64,000 nt of DNA, from contig NZ_SLVV01000003.1 in the NCBI RefSeq assembly GCF_004340465.1, positions 110,982 to 174,981 of the forward strand. The letters are read 5' to 3'. The stretch's first letter is position 1; every line of letters begins with the position of its first letter. The notes beneath the pieces were generated by a model. That model was not told where the DNA came from. It searched no databases and saw nothing but the letters and a program-made list of their open reading frames with translations. Positions 35,323 to 44,896 of this stretch are shown here, piece after piece. This DNA comes from Mesobacillus foraminis. GTDB lineage: Bacteria; Bacillota; Bacilli; Bacillales; Cytobacillaceae. Position numbers and translations under genes: made by a program.

Positions 35323-36384
35323 ATGCCTTACCTAAGGTTTGATGAAAAGGTAGTTAAAGAGAAGATTGATACTGTTGTTGAGAGAACGATGAAGATGGAT
35401 TATGGCTGGGACTGGCCTGGAGGGGTGGCCTTTTTTGGCATTGCCGAAGCCTATGAAGCGACCGGGGAGGAGAAATATCTTCACTATCTCAGGGATTGGG
35501 TGGATGAGGAACTGGAAGACGGACTGCCCCCATTGACGGTCAATGCTTCCTCCATCGGTCATACGCTCCTTACCTTATACAAGTCAACAGAAGAGCAAAA
35601 ATATCTGGACTATGCGGTTCAGATGGCTGACTTCTTGCTGAACGATGCAGAAAGGTTCGGGGACGGGGTTCTCCAGCATACGGTGAACGGGGGCAAGACC
35701 GTCTTTCCGCAGCAGGCATGGGTGGATACGATGTTCATGGCCGGGTATTTCCTTTTGAGGATCGGCCACCTCCTGGACCGGAAGGATTACTTTGAGTTTG
35801 GATTGAAGCAATACCATGGACATGAGGAATTCCTGCAGGATGAGGAAACAAATCTGTATTATCACGGCTGGGACAATATCGCTGGGAACCATATGTCCGG
35901 CGTCTTCTGGGCAAGAGGGAACAGCTGGGCAGCCTATACCATGGCAAGGGCGCTGGAACTGGTAAAAGTCCAGCATCCTTCCTTCATGATCATTGCGGAT
36001 TCCCTGCGCGACCAGCTCAGCACACTGGTCCGCCTGCAATCCCAGACAGGGCTCTGGCATACGATCGTAACCGACCCGGATTCCTACCTTGAGACTTCAG
36101 GATCCGCAGGGATTGCCGCAGCCCTGCTTTCAAAAGGCAAGCTGTACAATAAATATCTCCAGAGATCAATCGATGGAATCCTGAACGAAATCAAGGAGGA
36201 TGGATCCGTCATGAATGTGTCTGCAGGAACAGCCGTCATGGATGACGAAGACGGGTACAGGGGCGTTCCGCGCAAACGCGTTCAGGGATGGGGACAGGGG
36301 CTGGTGCTAGCCTTTCTATCCTTGCTGCTGAAGCGGAATCAAAACGTCCAGCATGAGGAAAAGCTGTCTGCAGAGTCCGTCTAA
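35323..36384 (+). CDS. Unsaturated rhamnogalacturonyl hydrolase, GH105
   Basis: Hydrates and cleaves the 4,5-unsaturated uronic acid left at the non-reducing end by a lyase, acting on imported disaccharides. The 353 residues match YteR/YesR: WDWPGGVAFFGIAEAYE at the start, catalytic Asp in QQAWVDTMFMAGYFL (about 136), GVFWARGNSWAAY, and RGVPRKRVQGWGQG. No signal peptide. Starts behind AAGGAGAGTG. Co-directional with the oxidoreductase and probably in its operon. Specificity for the rhamnose versus glucuronate aglycone is not readable from sequence. Confidence 0.93.
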   Translation: MPYLRFDEKVVKEKIDTVVERTMKMDYGWDWPGGVAFFGIAEAYEATGEEKYLHYLRDWVDEELEDGLPPLTVNASSIGHTLLTLYKSTEEQKYLDYAVQMADFLLNDAERFGDGVLQHTVNGGKTVFPQQAWVDTMFMAGYFLLRIGHLLDRKDYFEFGLKQYHGHEEFLQDEETNLYYHGWDNIAGNHMSGVFWARGNSWAAYTMARALELVKVQHPSFMIIADSLRDQLSTLVRLQSQTGLWHTIVTDPDSYLETSGSAGIAAALLSKGKLYNKYLQRSIDGILNEIKEDGSVMNVSAGTAVMDDEDGYRGVPRKRVQGWGQGLVLAFLSLLLKRNQNVQHEEKLSAESV

Positions 36385-36617
36385 AAGAAAGCAGCAGGAA
36401 AGTGCGAGTTCCTTCATGGGAGATCCAGTCTTCTTCGTAGGAGCTCGCTATTGCAATGTCCATTATACGTAAGAGAAACCGTTAGCGATTATTCCGGCAA
36501 AAGGACACCATCCAAAGATGAGAAGTCCTAATGTACAATTTCGCATGTAGATGAGTTTATGAAATTTTAGAGGGTTCGTTCTTTATAGAAAGAATCCTGT
36601 TTTTCGGCCATAGCGCT

Positions 36618-36637
36618 AAAGGAATCGTCCTTTTTTT
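36618..36637 (+). terminator. Short terminator after GH105
   Basis: AAAGGA-ATCG-TCCTTT followed by TTTT. It separates GH105 from the promoter of the solute-binding protein; the 230 bases before it contain no gene. Confidence 0.6.
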
Positions 36638-36646
36638 AACTCCTGT

Positions 36647-36728
36647 CTGATTTTTAAACAATTCTCACTGTTTTTTGAGTTCAGACAATTCGGATAAGGG
36701 TTGTATAATAACGATGAAAGCACTTACA
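36647..36728 (+). promoter_or_regulatory. Locus promoter type 2: 21-bp repeats, -35/-10, cre-like operator
   Basis: CTGATTTTT at 36647 and CTGTTTTTT at 36668 are 21 bases apart. A -35 CAGACA starts 14 bases after the second (36682), followed by a 16-base spacer and -10 TATAAT (36704). TGAAAGCACTTACA (36715-36728) is one mismatch from the cre consensus and lies over the likely start site. Confidence 0.8.
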
Positions 36729-36746
36729 AATGAGGGGGAAACATAG

Positions 36747-38048
36747 ATGAAGAAATGGAAAGGCATACTGGCCTCAGCCATGCTGGTCTCTTCACTGGCA
36801 GCGTGCAGCGGAGGAAATGAAACAAGCAGCGGATCATCCGGATCCGAAAAAGCGGACAAGGATGAAAAAATCACTCTCCGGATGGCATGGTGGGGATCTC
36901 AGCCACGGCATGATTACACATTGGAAATCATCGAAATGTATGAGGAGAAAAATCCGAACGTTAATATTGAGGCGGAATATGCAAGCTGGGATGACTACTG
37001 GAAAAAGATGGCACCTCAGGCTGCTGCAAATGAACTTCCGGATATCATTCAAATGGACCTTTCTTATTTCTCTCAATATGCTGAAAACAAACAGCTTGCC
37101 GATTTAACTCCATATGTGGACAAGCAGATTAACACCAAGGATATCAATGAAAATGTCATTGACGGTGGTAAACTCGGTGATAAATTATACGGAATAAACG
37201 CTGGTGTAAACGTTCTTGGATTCAATTATGATCCTGAAACCCTTAAAAAAGCAGGCGTCGATTCTCTGAGTGAAGATTGGACATGGGATGATTATCGGGA
37301 CCTTGCCAAGAAAGCAGCAGATGCCGGTATTTTTGTGGATACCGGAATGAAGTCAGATGTATTCTTCAACTACTACTTAAGAACTCTTGGAAAATCGCTG
37401 TATAGCAAAGACGGAACTTCTTTGGGATACGAGGATGACAAACTGTTTGAAGACTTCTTTAGCATGACTTCCGGTTTGGTGAAAGATAAGGCGGTACCGA
37501 CTCCGGACTATCTGGCGCAATTGAAAGGAATTGAAGATGACCCTGTCGTCACACAAAAAGCAATTGGAATCTGGCAATGGTCGAACCAGTTTGTCGGCAT
37601 CCAGCAAGTGGCCAAACGACCAATGGAAATCCACGGCATGCCGGGTCCTGACAGCGATAAAGGCTTGTATCTGAAACCAAGTATGTTCTGGTCCGTTTCC
37701 AATAATTCAAAGCATAAAGAAGAAGCAGCAAAATTCGTCGACTTTCTTATCAATGATATAGAAGTCAATAAATTGACGCTTGGTGACCGCGGTGTACCGG
37801 GATCTTCAACAGTTAAAGATGAGTTGAAGCCGTTGTTGGCACCTGAACAGCAGCAGGTATTCGATTATGTGGAATGGGCAGAGAAAAACAGCTCTGCATT
37901 CGATGGTCCGGACCCAATCGGTGCAGGAGAAGTCATCGAATTGATGGACAGCTTAAGTGAACAAATGAGTTATGGAAACCTGAAAGTGAAGGATGCGGCT
38001 AAACAGTTCAGGCAGCAGGCTGAAAGTATCCTGTCGCAAAATAAATAA
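36747..38048 (+). CDS. Sugar ABC transporter lipoprotein, family 1 (YesO-like)
   Basis: Substrate-binding lipoprotein, 433 residues, with a signal peptide and lipobox SSLAAC (Cys20), then a Ser/Gly-rich linker. The mature domain has LRMAWWGSQPRHDYTLEIIEMY and ends ESILSQNK. It resembles B. subtilis YesO, the binding protein for rhamnogalacturonan oligosaccharides. Starts behind GAGGGGGAAAC. A hairpin separates it from two permease genes, as expected for over-production of the binding protein. A near-identical paralogue lies at 50271. The ATPase is not in the window; a shared MsmX-type ATPase is likely. Confidence 0.93.
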   Translation: MKKWKGILASAMLVSSLAACSGGNETSSGSSGSEKADKDEKITLRMAWWGSQPRHDYTLEIIEMYEEKNPNVNIEAEYASWDDYWKKMAPQAAANELPDIIQMDLSYFSQYAENKQLADLTPYVDKQINTKDINENVIDGGKLGDKLYGINAGVNVLGFNYDPETLKKAGVDSLSEDWTWDDYRDLAKKAADAGIFVDTGMKSDVFFNYYLRTLGKSLYSKDGTSLGYEDDKLFEDFFSMTSGLVKDKAVPTPDYLAQLKGIEDDPVVTQKAIGIWQWSNQFVGIQQVAKRPMEIHGMPGPDSDKGLYLKPSMFWSVSNNSKHKEEAAKFVDFLINDIEVNKLTLGDRGVPGSSTVKDELKPLLAPEQQQVFDYVEWAEKNSSAFDGPDPIGAGEVIELMDSLSEQMSYGNLKVKDAAKQFRQQAESILSQNK

Positions 38049-38062
38049 TAACAAAATCCGAT

Positions 38063-38086
38063 AGCTGATCCTTTTTCGGATCAGCT
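38063..38086 (+). other. Hairpin between binding-protein and permease genes
   Basis: AGCTGATCC and GGATCAGCT pair perfectly around TTTTTC. There is no clear T-run, so it probably shields the upstream mRNA from 3' decay and lets some transcription continue. Confidence 0.7.
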
Positions 38087-38136
38087 ATTGCCCTTTCATC
38101 TAAAGGATGATGGCCCGGAGCAAAGGAGATGGCAAA

Positions 38137-39096
38137 ATGAGTTCACCGGTTGTAAGGGAAAATGTGCAAGGCGAGGTGTATGTCCCGTCTGCAAAAGCAC
38201 GTAAACGGGCACTGAAACAAGATTTAACAGGCTATGCTTTTATCAGCCCATTTGTGATTGGCTTCTTTGCCTTTACGTTGATTCCGATCATTATGTCCCT
38301 ATATCTGTCGTTCACGAATTATAACCTGTTTGCCCCGCCAAAATGGATCGGCCTGGAAAACTACAAAAAAATGTTTACCGCAGATCCAAGGTATTGGCAA
38401 TCATTAAAAGTCACACTTATCTATGTATTTGCCGGTGTTCCACTGAGACTCGGGTTCGCCCTTTTAATTGCCATGATGCTGAATACGGCTTCAAGAGCGG
38501 TTGGGTTCTATCGTTCGCTCTTTTACCTTCCTTCTTTGATCGGCGGAAGTGTAGCCGTCGCCATCATGTGGAGAAATATTTTTGGCGATGAAGGGATTGT
38601 GAACATCGCACTGAGTTTCCTTGGCATACCAGGCGTTCGCTGGTTCGGGGACCCGACAGCGGCAATCTGGATGCTGATCTTCTTGTCTGTTTGGCAATTC
38701 GGTTCTTCCATGCTGATCTTCCTTGCCGGCTTAAAGAGCATTCCAAAGAGCTATTATGAAGCAGCAAGTGTAGACGGCGCCAATGCATGGCAAAAATTCA
38801 TCAAAATCACGCTTCCTATGTTAAGTCCGGTCATTTTATTCAATACCGTCATGCAGACAATCGCTGCTTTCATGACGTTCGTTCCAGCCTTTATTATCTC
38901 CAAAGGGACAGGAGGACCTATGGACGGAACGCTTCTATACTCCTTGTATTTATACCTGCAAGGGTTCGAGTTCTTCAATATGGGCTATGCCAACGCCATG
39001 GCGTGGATCATGCTTATCATCGTCGGAATCCTGACCGCCATCATATTTGCATCATCAAAATTATGGGTTCACTACGAAGCGGATGGAGGGAAATAA
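38137..39096 (+). CDS. Sugar ABC permease 1 (YesP-like)
   Basis: Inner-membrane permease of the MalF type, about 319 residues with six helices. The EAA loop reads SYYEAASVDGANAWQKFIKITLPML, the ATPase contact. ATG 38137 behind AAAGGAGATGG is preferred to an in-frame ATG at 38107. Partner of the next permease, which starts three bases after its stop, and of the upstream lipoprotein. Probably imports unsaturated rhamnogalacturonan oligosaccharides. Confidence 0.94.
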   Translation: MSSPVVRENVQGEVYVPSAKARKRALKQDLTGYAFISPFVIGFFAFTLIPIIMSLYLSFTNYNLFAPPKWIGLENYKKMFTADPRYWQSLKVTLIYVFAGVPLRLGFALLIAMMLNTASRAVGFYRSLFYLPSLIGGSVAVAIMWRNIFGDEGIVNIALSFLGIPGVRWFGDPTAAIWMLIFLSVWQFGSSMLIFLAGLKSIPKSYYEAASVDGANAWQKFIKITLPMLSPVILFNTVMQTIAAFMTFVPAFIISKGTGGPMDGTLLYSLYLYLQGFEFFNMGYANAMAWIMLIIVGILTAIIFASSKLWVHYEADGGK

Positions 39097-39099
39097 CTT

Positions 39100-39939
39100 A
39101 TGAAGAAAAAATCAGTGAAATGGTGGACCTACCATGTATTGGTCGGCGGGTTTGCGATTTTAATGCTTTATCCGTTTATCTGGCTTCTCATGAGTTCGTT
39201 TAAAGAAAGCAGCACGATTTTTGTCACAGCCAAATCGCTGATCCCGGATCCATGGATTTGGACTAACTTCGTGGAAGGCTGGAAAGGGATCGGCGGAAAT
39301 TCGTTTGGCGTGTTCATTAAAAATACCGTAATCCTGGTGGCCTTAACATTGGTTGGGCAGGTTGTTTCCTCCACACTGGTGGCCTATGGGTTTGCCCGGC
39401 TTCAGTTCAGGGGGAAAGCCTTCTGGTTTGCCATCATGATGGTGACCCTTATGCTGCCGGGGGAAGTGGTCATGATCCCTCAGTACATCATTTTTGCCAA
39501 ACTCGAATGGCTTAATTCCTTAAAGCCGCTTGTGATTCCGGCCTACTTCGGAACACCGTTCTTCATTTTCCTTATCGTCCAATTTATAAGGACCATTCCA
39601 AGGGAACTGGATGAAGCGGCGATCATTGATGGATGCAACACCTTTAACATTTTCTATAAAATCATTCTGCCGCTGATCAAACCGGCATTAGCAACAGCAG
39701 CTATTTTCTCTTTCTACTGGACGTGGGACGCTTTGCTTGGACCAGTTCTATATTTGAACAGTCCGGCGAAATACACCGTTTCCATGGCACTGAACATGTT
39801 CCTCAGCAATGAGACCGTTTCGAACTGGGGCGCGATGTTTGCGATGTCGGTCGTCACACTCGTACCTGTATTCGTCATCTTCTTCCTGTTCCAGCGTTAT
39901 ATCGTGGAAGGGATGAGCACCAGCGGATTGAAAGGATAA
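39100..39939 (+). CDS. Sugar ABC permease 2 (YesQ-like)
   Basis: MalG-type permease, 279 residues, six helices, EAA loop [30 protein letters not shown]. The short intergenic gap (three bases) shows translational coupling with permease 1. The order lipoprotein, permease 1, permease 2, YesL-like follows the logic of the B. subtilis yes locus but not its exact order. Confidence 0.94.
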   Translation: MKKKSVKWWTYHVLVGGFAILMLYPFIWLLMSSFKESSTIFVTAKSLIPDPWIWTNFVEGWKGIGGNSFGVFIKNTVILVALTLVGQVVSSTLVAYGFARLQFRGKAFWFAIMMVTLMLPGEVVMIPQYIIFAKLEWLNSLKPLVIPAYFGTPFFIFLIVQFIRTIPRELDEAAIIDGCNTFNIFYKIILPLIKPALATAAIFSFYWTWDALLGPVLYLNSPAKYTVSMALNMFLSNETVSNWGAMFAMSVVTLVPVFVIFFLFQRYIVEGMSTSGLKG

Positions 39940-40049
39940 TCTACGTATGACCTCAATCTGCCCCTTCATGATTGATTGCCTTGTTCCTTGAAGGAATCCA
40001 TCAAAAGGGGCTGATTGTTTTTATCAATACAGCACACAAGGAGGACAAA

Positions 40050-40688
40050 ATGGATACTTCCGGATTTATGGGTGGTTTGTATCGATTGTTTGACTGGATT
40101 TCTAAAATGGCTTTGTTAAATCTATTATGGATCTTTTTCTCTGTTCTTGGGCTCGGTCTGTTTGGTTTTTTCCCTGCAACGGCTGCGATGTTTGCCGTCA
40201 TGAGAAAATGGATCTACGGGGAAGACGATATCCCGGTTATCAGGACGTTCTGGACCTCTTATAAGAGGGAGTTTATCAAGAGCAACCTTTTGGGTGGCAT
40301 CATTCTTGCAGCCGGGATTGTGTTATGTGCCGACTTCCTGTTTATTCAGAATGTGGCGGATGAATCTCTGTCACTGCTTTATGCTCCTCTGCTGATTCTT
40401 GTGTTCCTCTTTGTTTCCATGGCCTTCTATGTAATCCCGATGTTCGTTCATTATGACATGAAAATTGGCCAGGTGATCAAGAATTCCTTCTTCGTCATGA
40501 TTCTGAATCCTGTCTCCACGTTTTCCATGGTCGTTGGGACTTTCGGAATTTGTTTTGCCTTATCCTACGCCCCGCCGATCGCCATACTTTTCAGCGGGAA
40601 CCTGATTGCCTTGATTGTCATGAAGTTTTCATCTAAATCGTTTGACAAAGTCCATGCGAAGTCACAAATGTTCCTGCAGGAACAATAA
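40050..40688 (+). CDS. YesL-like membrane protein (DUF624)
   Basis: A 212-residue membrane protein with about five hydrophobic segments, the GFFPATAAMFAVMRKWIYGED block of the DUF624/YesL family, and no known catalytic motif. Family members almost always sit next to carbohydrate ABC transporters and YesM/YesN-type systems. ATG 40050 behind ACAAGGAGGAC is the start; the earlier in-frame start at 39972 lacks a ribosome site. Thirteen bases before GH115. Function unknown; a part in transport or sensing is inferred from context. Confidence 0.88.
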   Translation: MDTSGFMGGLYRLFDWISKMALLNLLWIFFSVLGLGLFGFFPATAAMFAVMRKWIYGEDDIPVIRTFWTSYKREFIKSNLLGGIILAAGIVLCADFLFIQNVADESLSLLYAPLLILVFLFVSMAFYVIPMFVHYDMKIGQVIKNSFFVMILNPVSTFSMVVGTFGICFALSYAPPIAILFSGNLIALIVMKFSSKSFDKVHAKSQMFLQEQ

Positions 40689-40700
40689 AGGAGTAGAAGA

Positions 40701-42809
40701 ATGAGCGGAGTGTTTATTTTTAACAAGGAAACCATCCTGGAATATCAGGGAACAGAACGAACTAGTATCCGGCATTTTCTGAAGGTGCTGGCCAGGGATA
40801 TGGAAAAAGTTTTTTTAGAAAAGTACGAAGGGGGAAAAACGACGATCCTGTTCCTTCTGGATGAAAGCAATCCCGAAAACCTGGAACCCGAGCAGTTTAA
40901 AATTGAGTTCTCTCATGATCTCAGCCAGATGACAGTCATGGCCGGGGATGATCTGGGACTGATTTACGGAATCCTTCATATCAGTGAAAACTTCCTTGGC
41001 GTCGACAAGTTCTGGTTCTGGAATGACTGTGAGCCTCCTGCACAATCCATGGTGCCAGTCGAGCCTGTGGACTATTTTTCCCATGTATCGAAAACGAAGT
41101 TCAGAGGCTGGTTCATCAACGACGAAGTGTTAATTTCAACCTGGAGATCCAACGGTTCGAACGGGGAAGTATGGGAAATGGTCTTCGAAGCCTTGTTGAG
41201 GTGCAATGGGAACATGGTGATTCCTGGGACGGATATCGAAAACCCTGTCTATAAAAAGATGGCCAGCGAGATGGGACTCTGGATTACGCATCATCATGCC
41301 GAACCGCTTGGGGCCCGCATGTTTTCCAGGGTTTTTCCTGATAAAAAGGCGTCGTATACAGAAAACAAGGAACTGTTCCAACAGTTATGGAGAGAGGCAA
41401 TCCGCGAACAGAAGGATAATAAGGTGATCTGGAATATTGGGTTCAGGGGACAGGGAGACCGTCCGTTTTGGGTGGATGATCCGGCCTTTGACACGGATGA
41501 AAAGAGAGGTGCCCTTATTTCCGAAATCATAAGGGACCAGTACGACATGATTGATGAAATCCAGAAGAATCCGATTTGCTGTGTGAATCTGTACGGCGAA
41601 ATCACAGAACTGTACAAACAAGGGCTGCTGGAATTCCCTGAGGGAGTCATTAAAGTCTGGGCTGACAGCGGGTATGGGAAAATGGTATCGAGAAGGCAGG
41701 GGAGCCACAACCCAAGAGTCCCTTCGATCGCTTCCCCGCAGGATCAAGGTCCGCATGGCATTTACTATCATGTGACGTTTTATGATCTCCAGGCGTCGAA
41801 CCATTTGACCATGCTCCCGAACACCCCGGAATTTGTCAAGGATGAACTTACCCGGGCCTTTGACCATGAAATGAGCGAGTTCCTCATTGTCAACTGCGGG
41901 AATATCAGGCCGCACATCTATTTTCTGGACTTTGTCAGTGAATTATGGACGAAAGGCGATGTTGATGAAGAAGAATTTCTAAGCGGCTTCGTTTCCCGGT
42001 ACTATCCATCCTATACGACAGATATGAGCAACTATACAAAAGCCTTTTTCGATGCCGTGATTCCATACGGAAACTTTGAAGACGAACGGGCGGGTGAACA
42101 ATTCTATCATTTCACAATCCGCAATCTGGCAAAACAATGGATCGTTTCTCAGGGCAGCCAACCGGCTAAAAACCTATTTTGGGCAACGGGGGAAGCAGGG
42201 CTGAAGGAACAATTTGACTGGTTCCAAACCAAAGCGGCAGATAAACTGCCGCAGTGGGAAGAGTTGGCGTCTGAACTTCAAGCGTTGGCGGGAGACTCCC
42301 AGGATGAGGAACAGAAAAGAATAAGGAATCAGCTGCACATTCAGGTCCATATCCATAAAAATGGCTGCAAGGCCCTGTATCGTTTTACACAGGCATTTGA
42401 AAGATTCCGGGCAGAAGACCATCTCGGTGCCTACTTGCTTGTAAATGATGCCCTAAATGAAATCAGGGAGTCATTAATCATGATGCAGGAGCCGACAGAT
42501 GCGAAATGGGAGGGCTTTTATGAGAATGATTGCCTCACCAATGTTTCCCTAACAGAGTATGTGTTGGAAACAGTCCGAAGAAATCTGAGAATGTTAGGGG
42601 ATGGACCCGCATTTTATCAATGGGAAAAACAGTACCTGACAAGCGCCGGGGAAAGAGCCGTGATGCTGCTTACCAATAAGACGAAACAGCTGATGGATGA
42701 TCAATTGGCAGAGAAGCTGGAAAAGAGCATGGAACAGACTTATTCCGACGGAACCAACCCCCAATCTATTAATAAAAAGAAGGCTGAAACGTCACCGGCA
42801 TCTCGATGA
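40701..42809 (+). CDS. Glycoside hydrolase family 115 protein
   Basis: A 702-residue protein with GH115 features: an N-terminal alpha/beta domain (residues 1-110, GDDLGLIYGILHISENFLG), then a barrel starting with KFRGWFINDEVLISTW, and motifs GLWITHHHAEPLG, WNIGFRGQGDRPFW and NCGNIRPHIYFLDF. GH115 enzymes remove alpha-1,2-linked (4-O-methyl)glucuronic acid, classically from xylan. There is no signal peptide, so it acts on imported oligosaccharides. It is shorter than many GH115 proteins and ends in a Lys-rich tail (INKKKAETSPASR). Its place in a rhamnogalacturonan-type locus is unusual. The fold is likely, the substrate uncertain. Confidence 0.87.
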   Translation: MSGVFIFNKETILEYQGTERTSIRHFLKVLARDMEKVFLEKYEGGKTTILFLLDESNPENLEPEQFKIEFSHDLSQMTVMAGDDLGLIYGILHISENFLGVDKFWFWNDCEPPAQSMVPVEPVDYFSHVSKTKFRGWFINDEVLISTWRSNGSNGEVWEMVFEALLRCNGNMVIPGTDIENPVYKKMASEMGLWITHHHAEPLGARMFSRVFPDKKASYTENKELFQQLWREAIREQKDNKVIWNIGFRGQGDRPFWVDDPAFDTDEKRGALISEIIRDQYDMIDEIQKNPICCVNLYGEITELYKQGLLEFPEGVIKVWADSGYGKMVSRRQGSHNPRVPSIASPQDQGPHGIYYHVTFYDLQASNHLTMLPNTPEFVKDELTRAFDHEMSEFLIVNCGNIRPHIYFLDFVSELWTKGDVDEEEFLSGFVSRYYPSYTTDMSNYTKAFFDAVIPYGNFEDERAGEQFYHFTIRNLAKQWIVSQGSQPAKNLFWATGEAGLKEQFDWFQTKAADKLPQWEELASELQALAGDSQDEEQKRIRNQLHIQVHIHKNGCKALYRFTQAFERFRAEDHLGAYLLVNDALNEIRESLIMMQEPTDAKWEGFYENDCLTNVSLTEYVLETVRRNLRMLGDGPAFYQWEKQYLTSAGERAVMLLTNKTKQLMDDQLAEKLEKSMEQTYSDGTNPQSINKKKAETSPASR

Positions 42810-42965
42810 GAACGGAGAGGGGTACAGAGAACTGTTTCGGATATTACCAGGGCTGTCAGTCGGGAAACGCCAGCTGTTTTGGGCAGGACAAATTTTAAAT
42901 TATGTATGATCCAATGGCGGATTCTGCTGCGACAGCCTAAATTTTAAATAAGATTGGAGAAAAAG

Positions 42966-43637
42966 ATGGAAAAGGTAGAAAGAGAATCTGAAAGGCCCAT
43001 CAGGATTTTTATTGCCGGTGATTCCACAGCTGCAACATACTCCGAAGAAGCAGCCCCCATGGCAGGCTTGGGACAGTTTCTCGGGTCGTTCTTTTCTGAT
43101 GTCTATGTGATCAATAAAGCCATGTGCGGAAGAAGTTCGAACAGTTTTATTGAGGAAGGACGGTTAGAAGAAATCCTTCATGCCATATTGCCTGGAGATT
43201 TCCTGTTTATCCAGTTTGGACATAATGATCAGAAGGATTTCGGGACAAAGCCCTTTACGACCTACCCATTTTATCTTGAACAATATATTAACGGGGCACG
43301 TGAAAAAGGAGCATTTCCCGTATTGCTGACATCCGTCCAGCGCCGAAACTTCGATGAAGGGTGCAGGATTGTGAATACATTGGGGGATTATCCAGCCTCT
43401 ATGACCGATCTGGCAGGAAAACTGGACGTTCCTCTGATTGATTTATGGAGTGAAACGAAAGTTCTTTATGAATCGTTTGGCCCGGAATCATCCAAACAAT
43501 TATTTGTCTGGCTTAACCCGGGTGAGCATCCAAACTATCCTGATGGGGTTCAGGACAATACCCATTTTTCACAGTTCGGGGCCAAAAAGGTGGCCATGCT
43601 GGTACAGAGACACATCAAGGATAAGGCTCTTTTCTAA
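42966..43637 (+). CDS. SGNH rhamnogalacturonan acetylesterase-like, short form
   Basis: A 223-residue SGNH hydrolase. Block I is IAGDSTAATY (nucleophile Ser20), then CGRSSNSFIEEGRLEE (oxyanion Gly), FGHNDQKD (Asn), and DNTHFSQFG with the Asp and His. It removes acetyl groups from rhamnogalacturonan fragments, like YesT/RhgT. No signal peptide is visible, so it acts inside the cell. ATG 42966 is used because GGAG lies at correct distance; the frame also opens at a TTG at 42954. The 156 bases upstream hold no recognisable gene. Confidence 0.9.
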   Translation: MEKVERESERPIRIFIAGDSTAATYSEEAAPMAGLGQFLGSFFSDVYVINKAMCGRSSNSFIEEGRLEEILHAILPGDFLFIQFGHNDQKDFGTKPFTTYPFYLEQYINGAREKGAFPVLLTSVQRRNFDEGCRIVNTLGDYPASMTDLAGKLDVPLIDLWSETKVLYESFGPESSKQLFVWLNPGEHPNYPDGVQDNTHFSQFGAKKVAMLVQRHIKDKALF

Positions 43638-43726
43638 GTATCACCGTGTAAGCAAGGAACTCGTTCATTCCGATCAATACGCATAATAGAGGCAAAATTT
43701 ATGTTGGATGGAAAGGGGAATAAGGA

Positions 43727-44791
43727 ATGGTTCATAAAAGATTGATCCTCGACAGCATGATTCCTGAAAAGCTTTTATATGATCCTGAAGAAGGATATGG
43801 GTTTGTTTTCCCGGATGGGACTGTCAGGAATGAGGAGAAAAGGGATTCTTTGCCCGGGGAGTACAGTGTTCCCCCTGTTCCATCCTTTAATGTGGATGTA
43901 CCGGACGGCAATTACAAAGTATGCATTAAGGCCAGCATGACCGGAGACAAAAGGGATTTGGCCATTCGGACAGGACCCGGCCATTTAAACAGAAGGATCG
44001 TACAGGCTGAGAGAGAGGAATGCTTTGCCGTTCATGTATGTGATGGTAAATTAAAGATTGCGTTTATAGGAAATCAGCCTTTTTCGGGTTCCCTGGAAAT
44101 TACCAGCGCCCCTGAGGTGCCGATACTGTTCCTGGCCGGCGACTCTACCGTGACGGACCAGTCATCAAGCCAGCTTCCTTTTTGCGGGTGGGGCCAGATG
44201 CTTCCTTTCTATTTGCCGGAAGATGTTGCAGTGTCCAATCATGCGATGTCTGGAAGAAGCTCGAAAAGCTTCATCGAGGAAGGCCGTCTGGAGCGGATCT
44301 GGAACAGAATTCGCGAAAACGATTTTCTCTTCATACAATTCGGGCATAACGACGAAAAAGACAATGAAGGCGGCACCAGGCCTTTGTCGACCTACCAGGA
44401 TTATTTAAGAATCTATATAGAGGGAGCAAGAAAACGGGGCGCTTTCCCTGTCCTCATTAGTCCGATGCATCGACGCCTCTTCGATGAGCAGGGGAACATC
44501 ATCAATACCCATGGTGACTATCTTGCAGCTATGGAGGAATTAAGCCTAAAAGAGAAAGTCCCTTATATCGACCTGGCAGGGAAAAGCAAAACACTTTACG
44601 AAAAGCTGGGAGAAGAAGGAACCAAAAAGCTATTTATGTGGGCAGACCCTGGAGATTACGCCAAGTACCCTGAGGGAATTCAGGACAACACACATTTTCA
44701 GGAGTCCGGAGCATTGGAGATTGCGAAACTGGTGGCGGAAGGCATGAAAGAACACAAACTGGAGCCCTTTTCAGCTATAACAGGTTATTGA
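43727..44791 (+). CDS. SGNH rhamnogalacturonan acetylesterase-like, with N-terminal beta domain
   Basis: A 354-residue paralogue of the preceding esterase, with an added N-terminal beta-sandwich-like domain (residues 1-130, similar in style to the YesY type). The SGNH blocks are LAGDSTVTDQ (Ser140), MSGRSSKSFIEEGRLE, FGHNDEKDNEGG and QDNTHFQESG. Intracellular by lack of signal. Two different deacetylases in series suggest a heavily acetylated substrate with different acetyl positions. It starts behind GAAAGGGGAATAAGG. Confidence 0.9.
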   Translation: MVHKRLILDSMIPEKLLYDPEEGYGFVFPDGTVRNEEKRDSLPGEYSVPPVPSFNVDVPDGNYKVCIKASMTGDKRDLAIRTGPGHLNRRIVQAEREECFAVHVCDGKLKIAFIGNQPFSGSLEITSAPEVPILFLAGDSTVTDQSSSQLPFCGWGQMLPFYLPEDVAVSNHAMSGRSSKSFIEEGRLERIWNRIRENDFLFIQFGHNDEKDNEGGTRPLSTYQDYLRIYIEGARKRGAFPVLISPMHRRLFDEQGNIINTHGDYLAAMEELSLKEKVPYIDLAGKSKTLYEKLGEEGTKKLFMWADPGDYAKYPEGIQDNTHFQESGALEIAKLVAEGMKEHKLEPFSAITGY

Positions 44792-44896
44792 AAATTATGC
44801 GGTGATAATTTCAATTTTATCAGGGCTGACGGCGGGTGAAGTACCTTGATCCATCCCATTCGTCAGGCTGAGAGTGGACTCACTTAAGGTACGGAG

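Noticed and set aside
36618-36637. Third 21-bp activator repeat in the 36.6 kb promoter
   Set aside because: The T-rich stretch is the tail of a small terminator and does not match the CTGTTTTTT motif.
42697-42909. Frameshifted extension of the GH115 gene
   Set aside because: The overlapping frame after 42809 does not read like GH115 sequence and no single indel would restore a recognisable domain.
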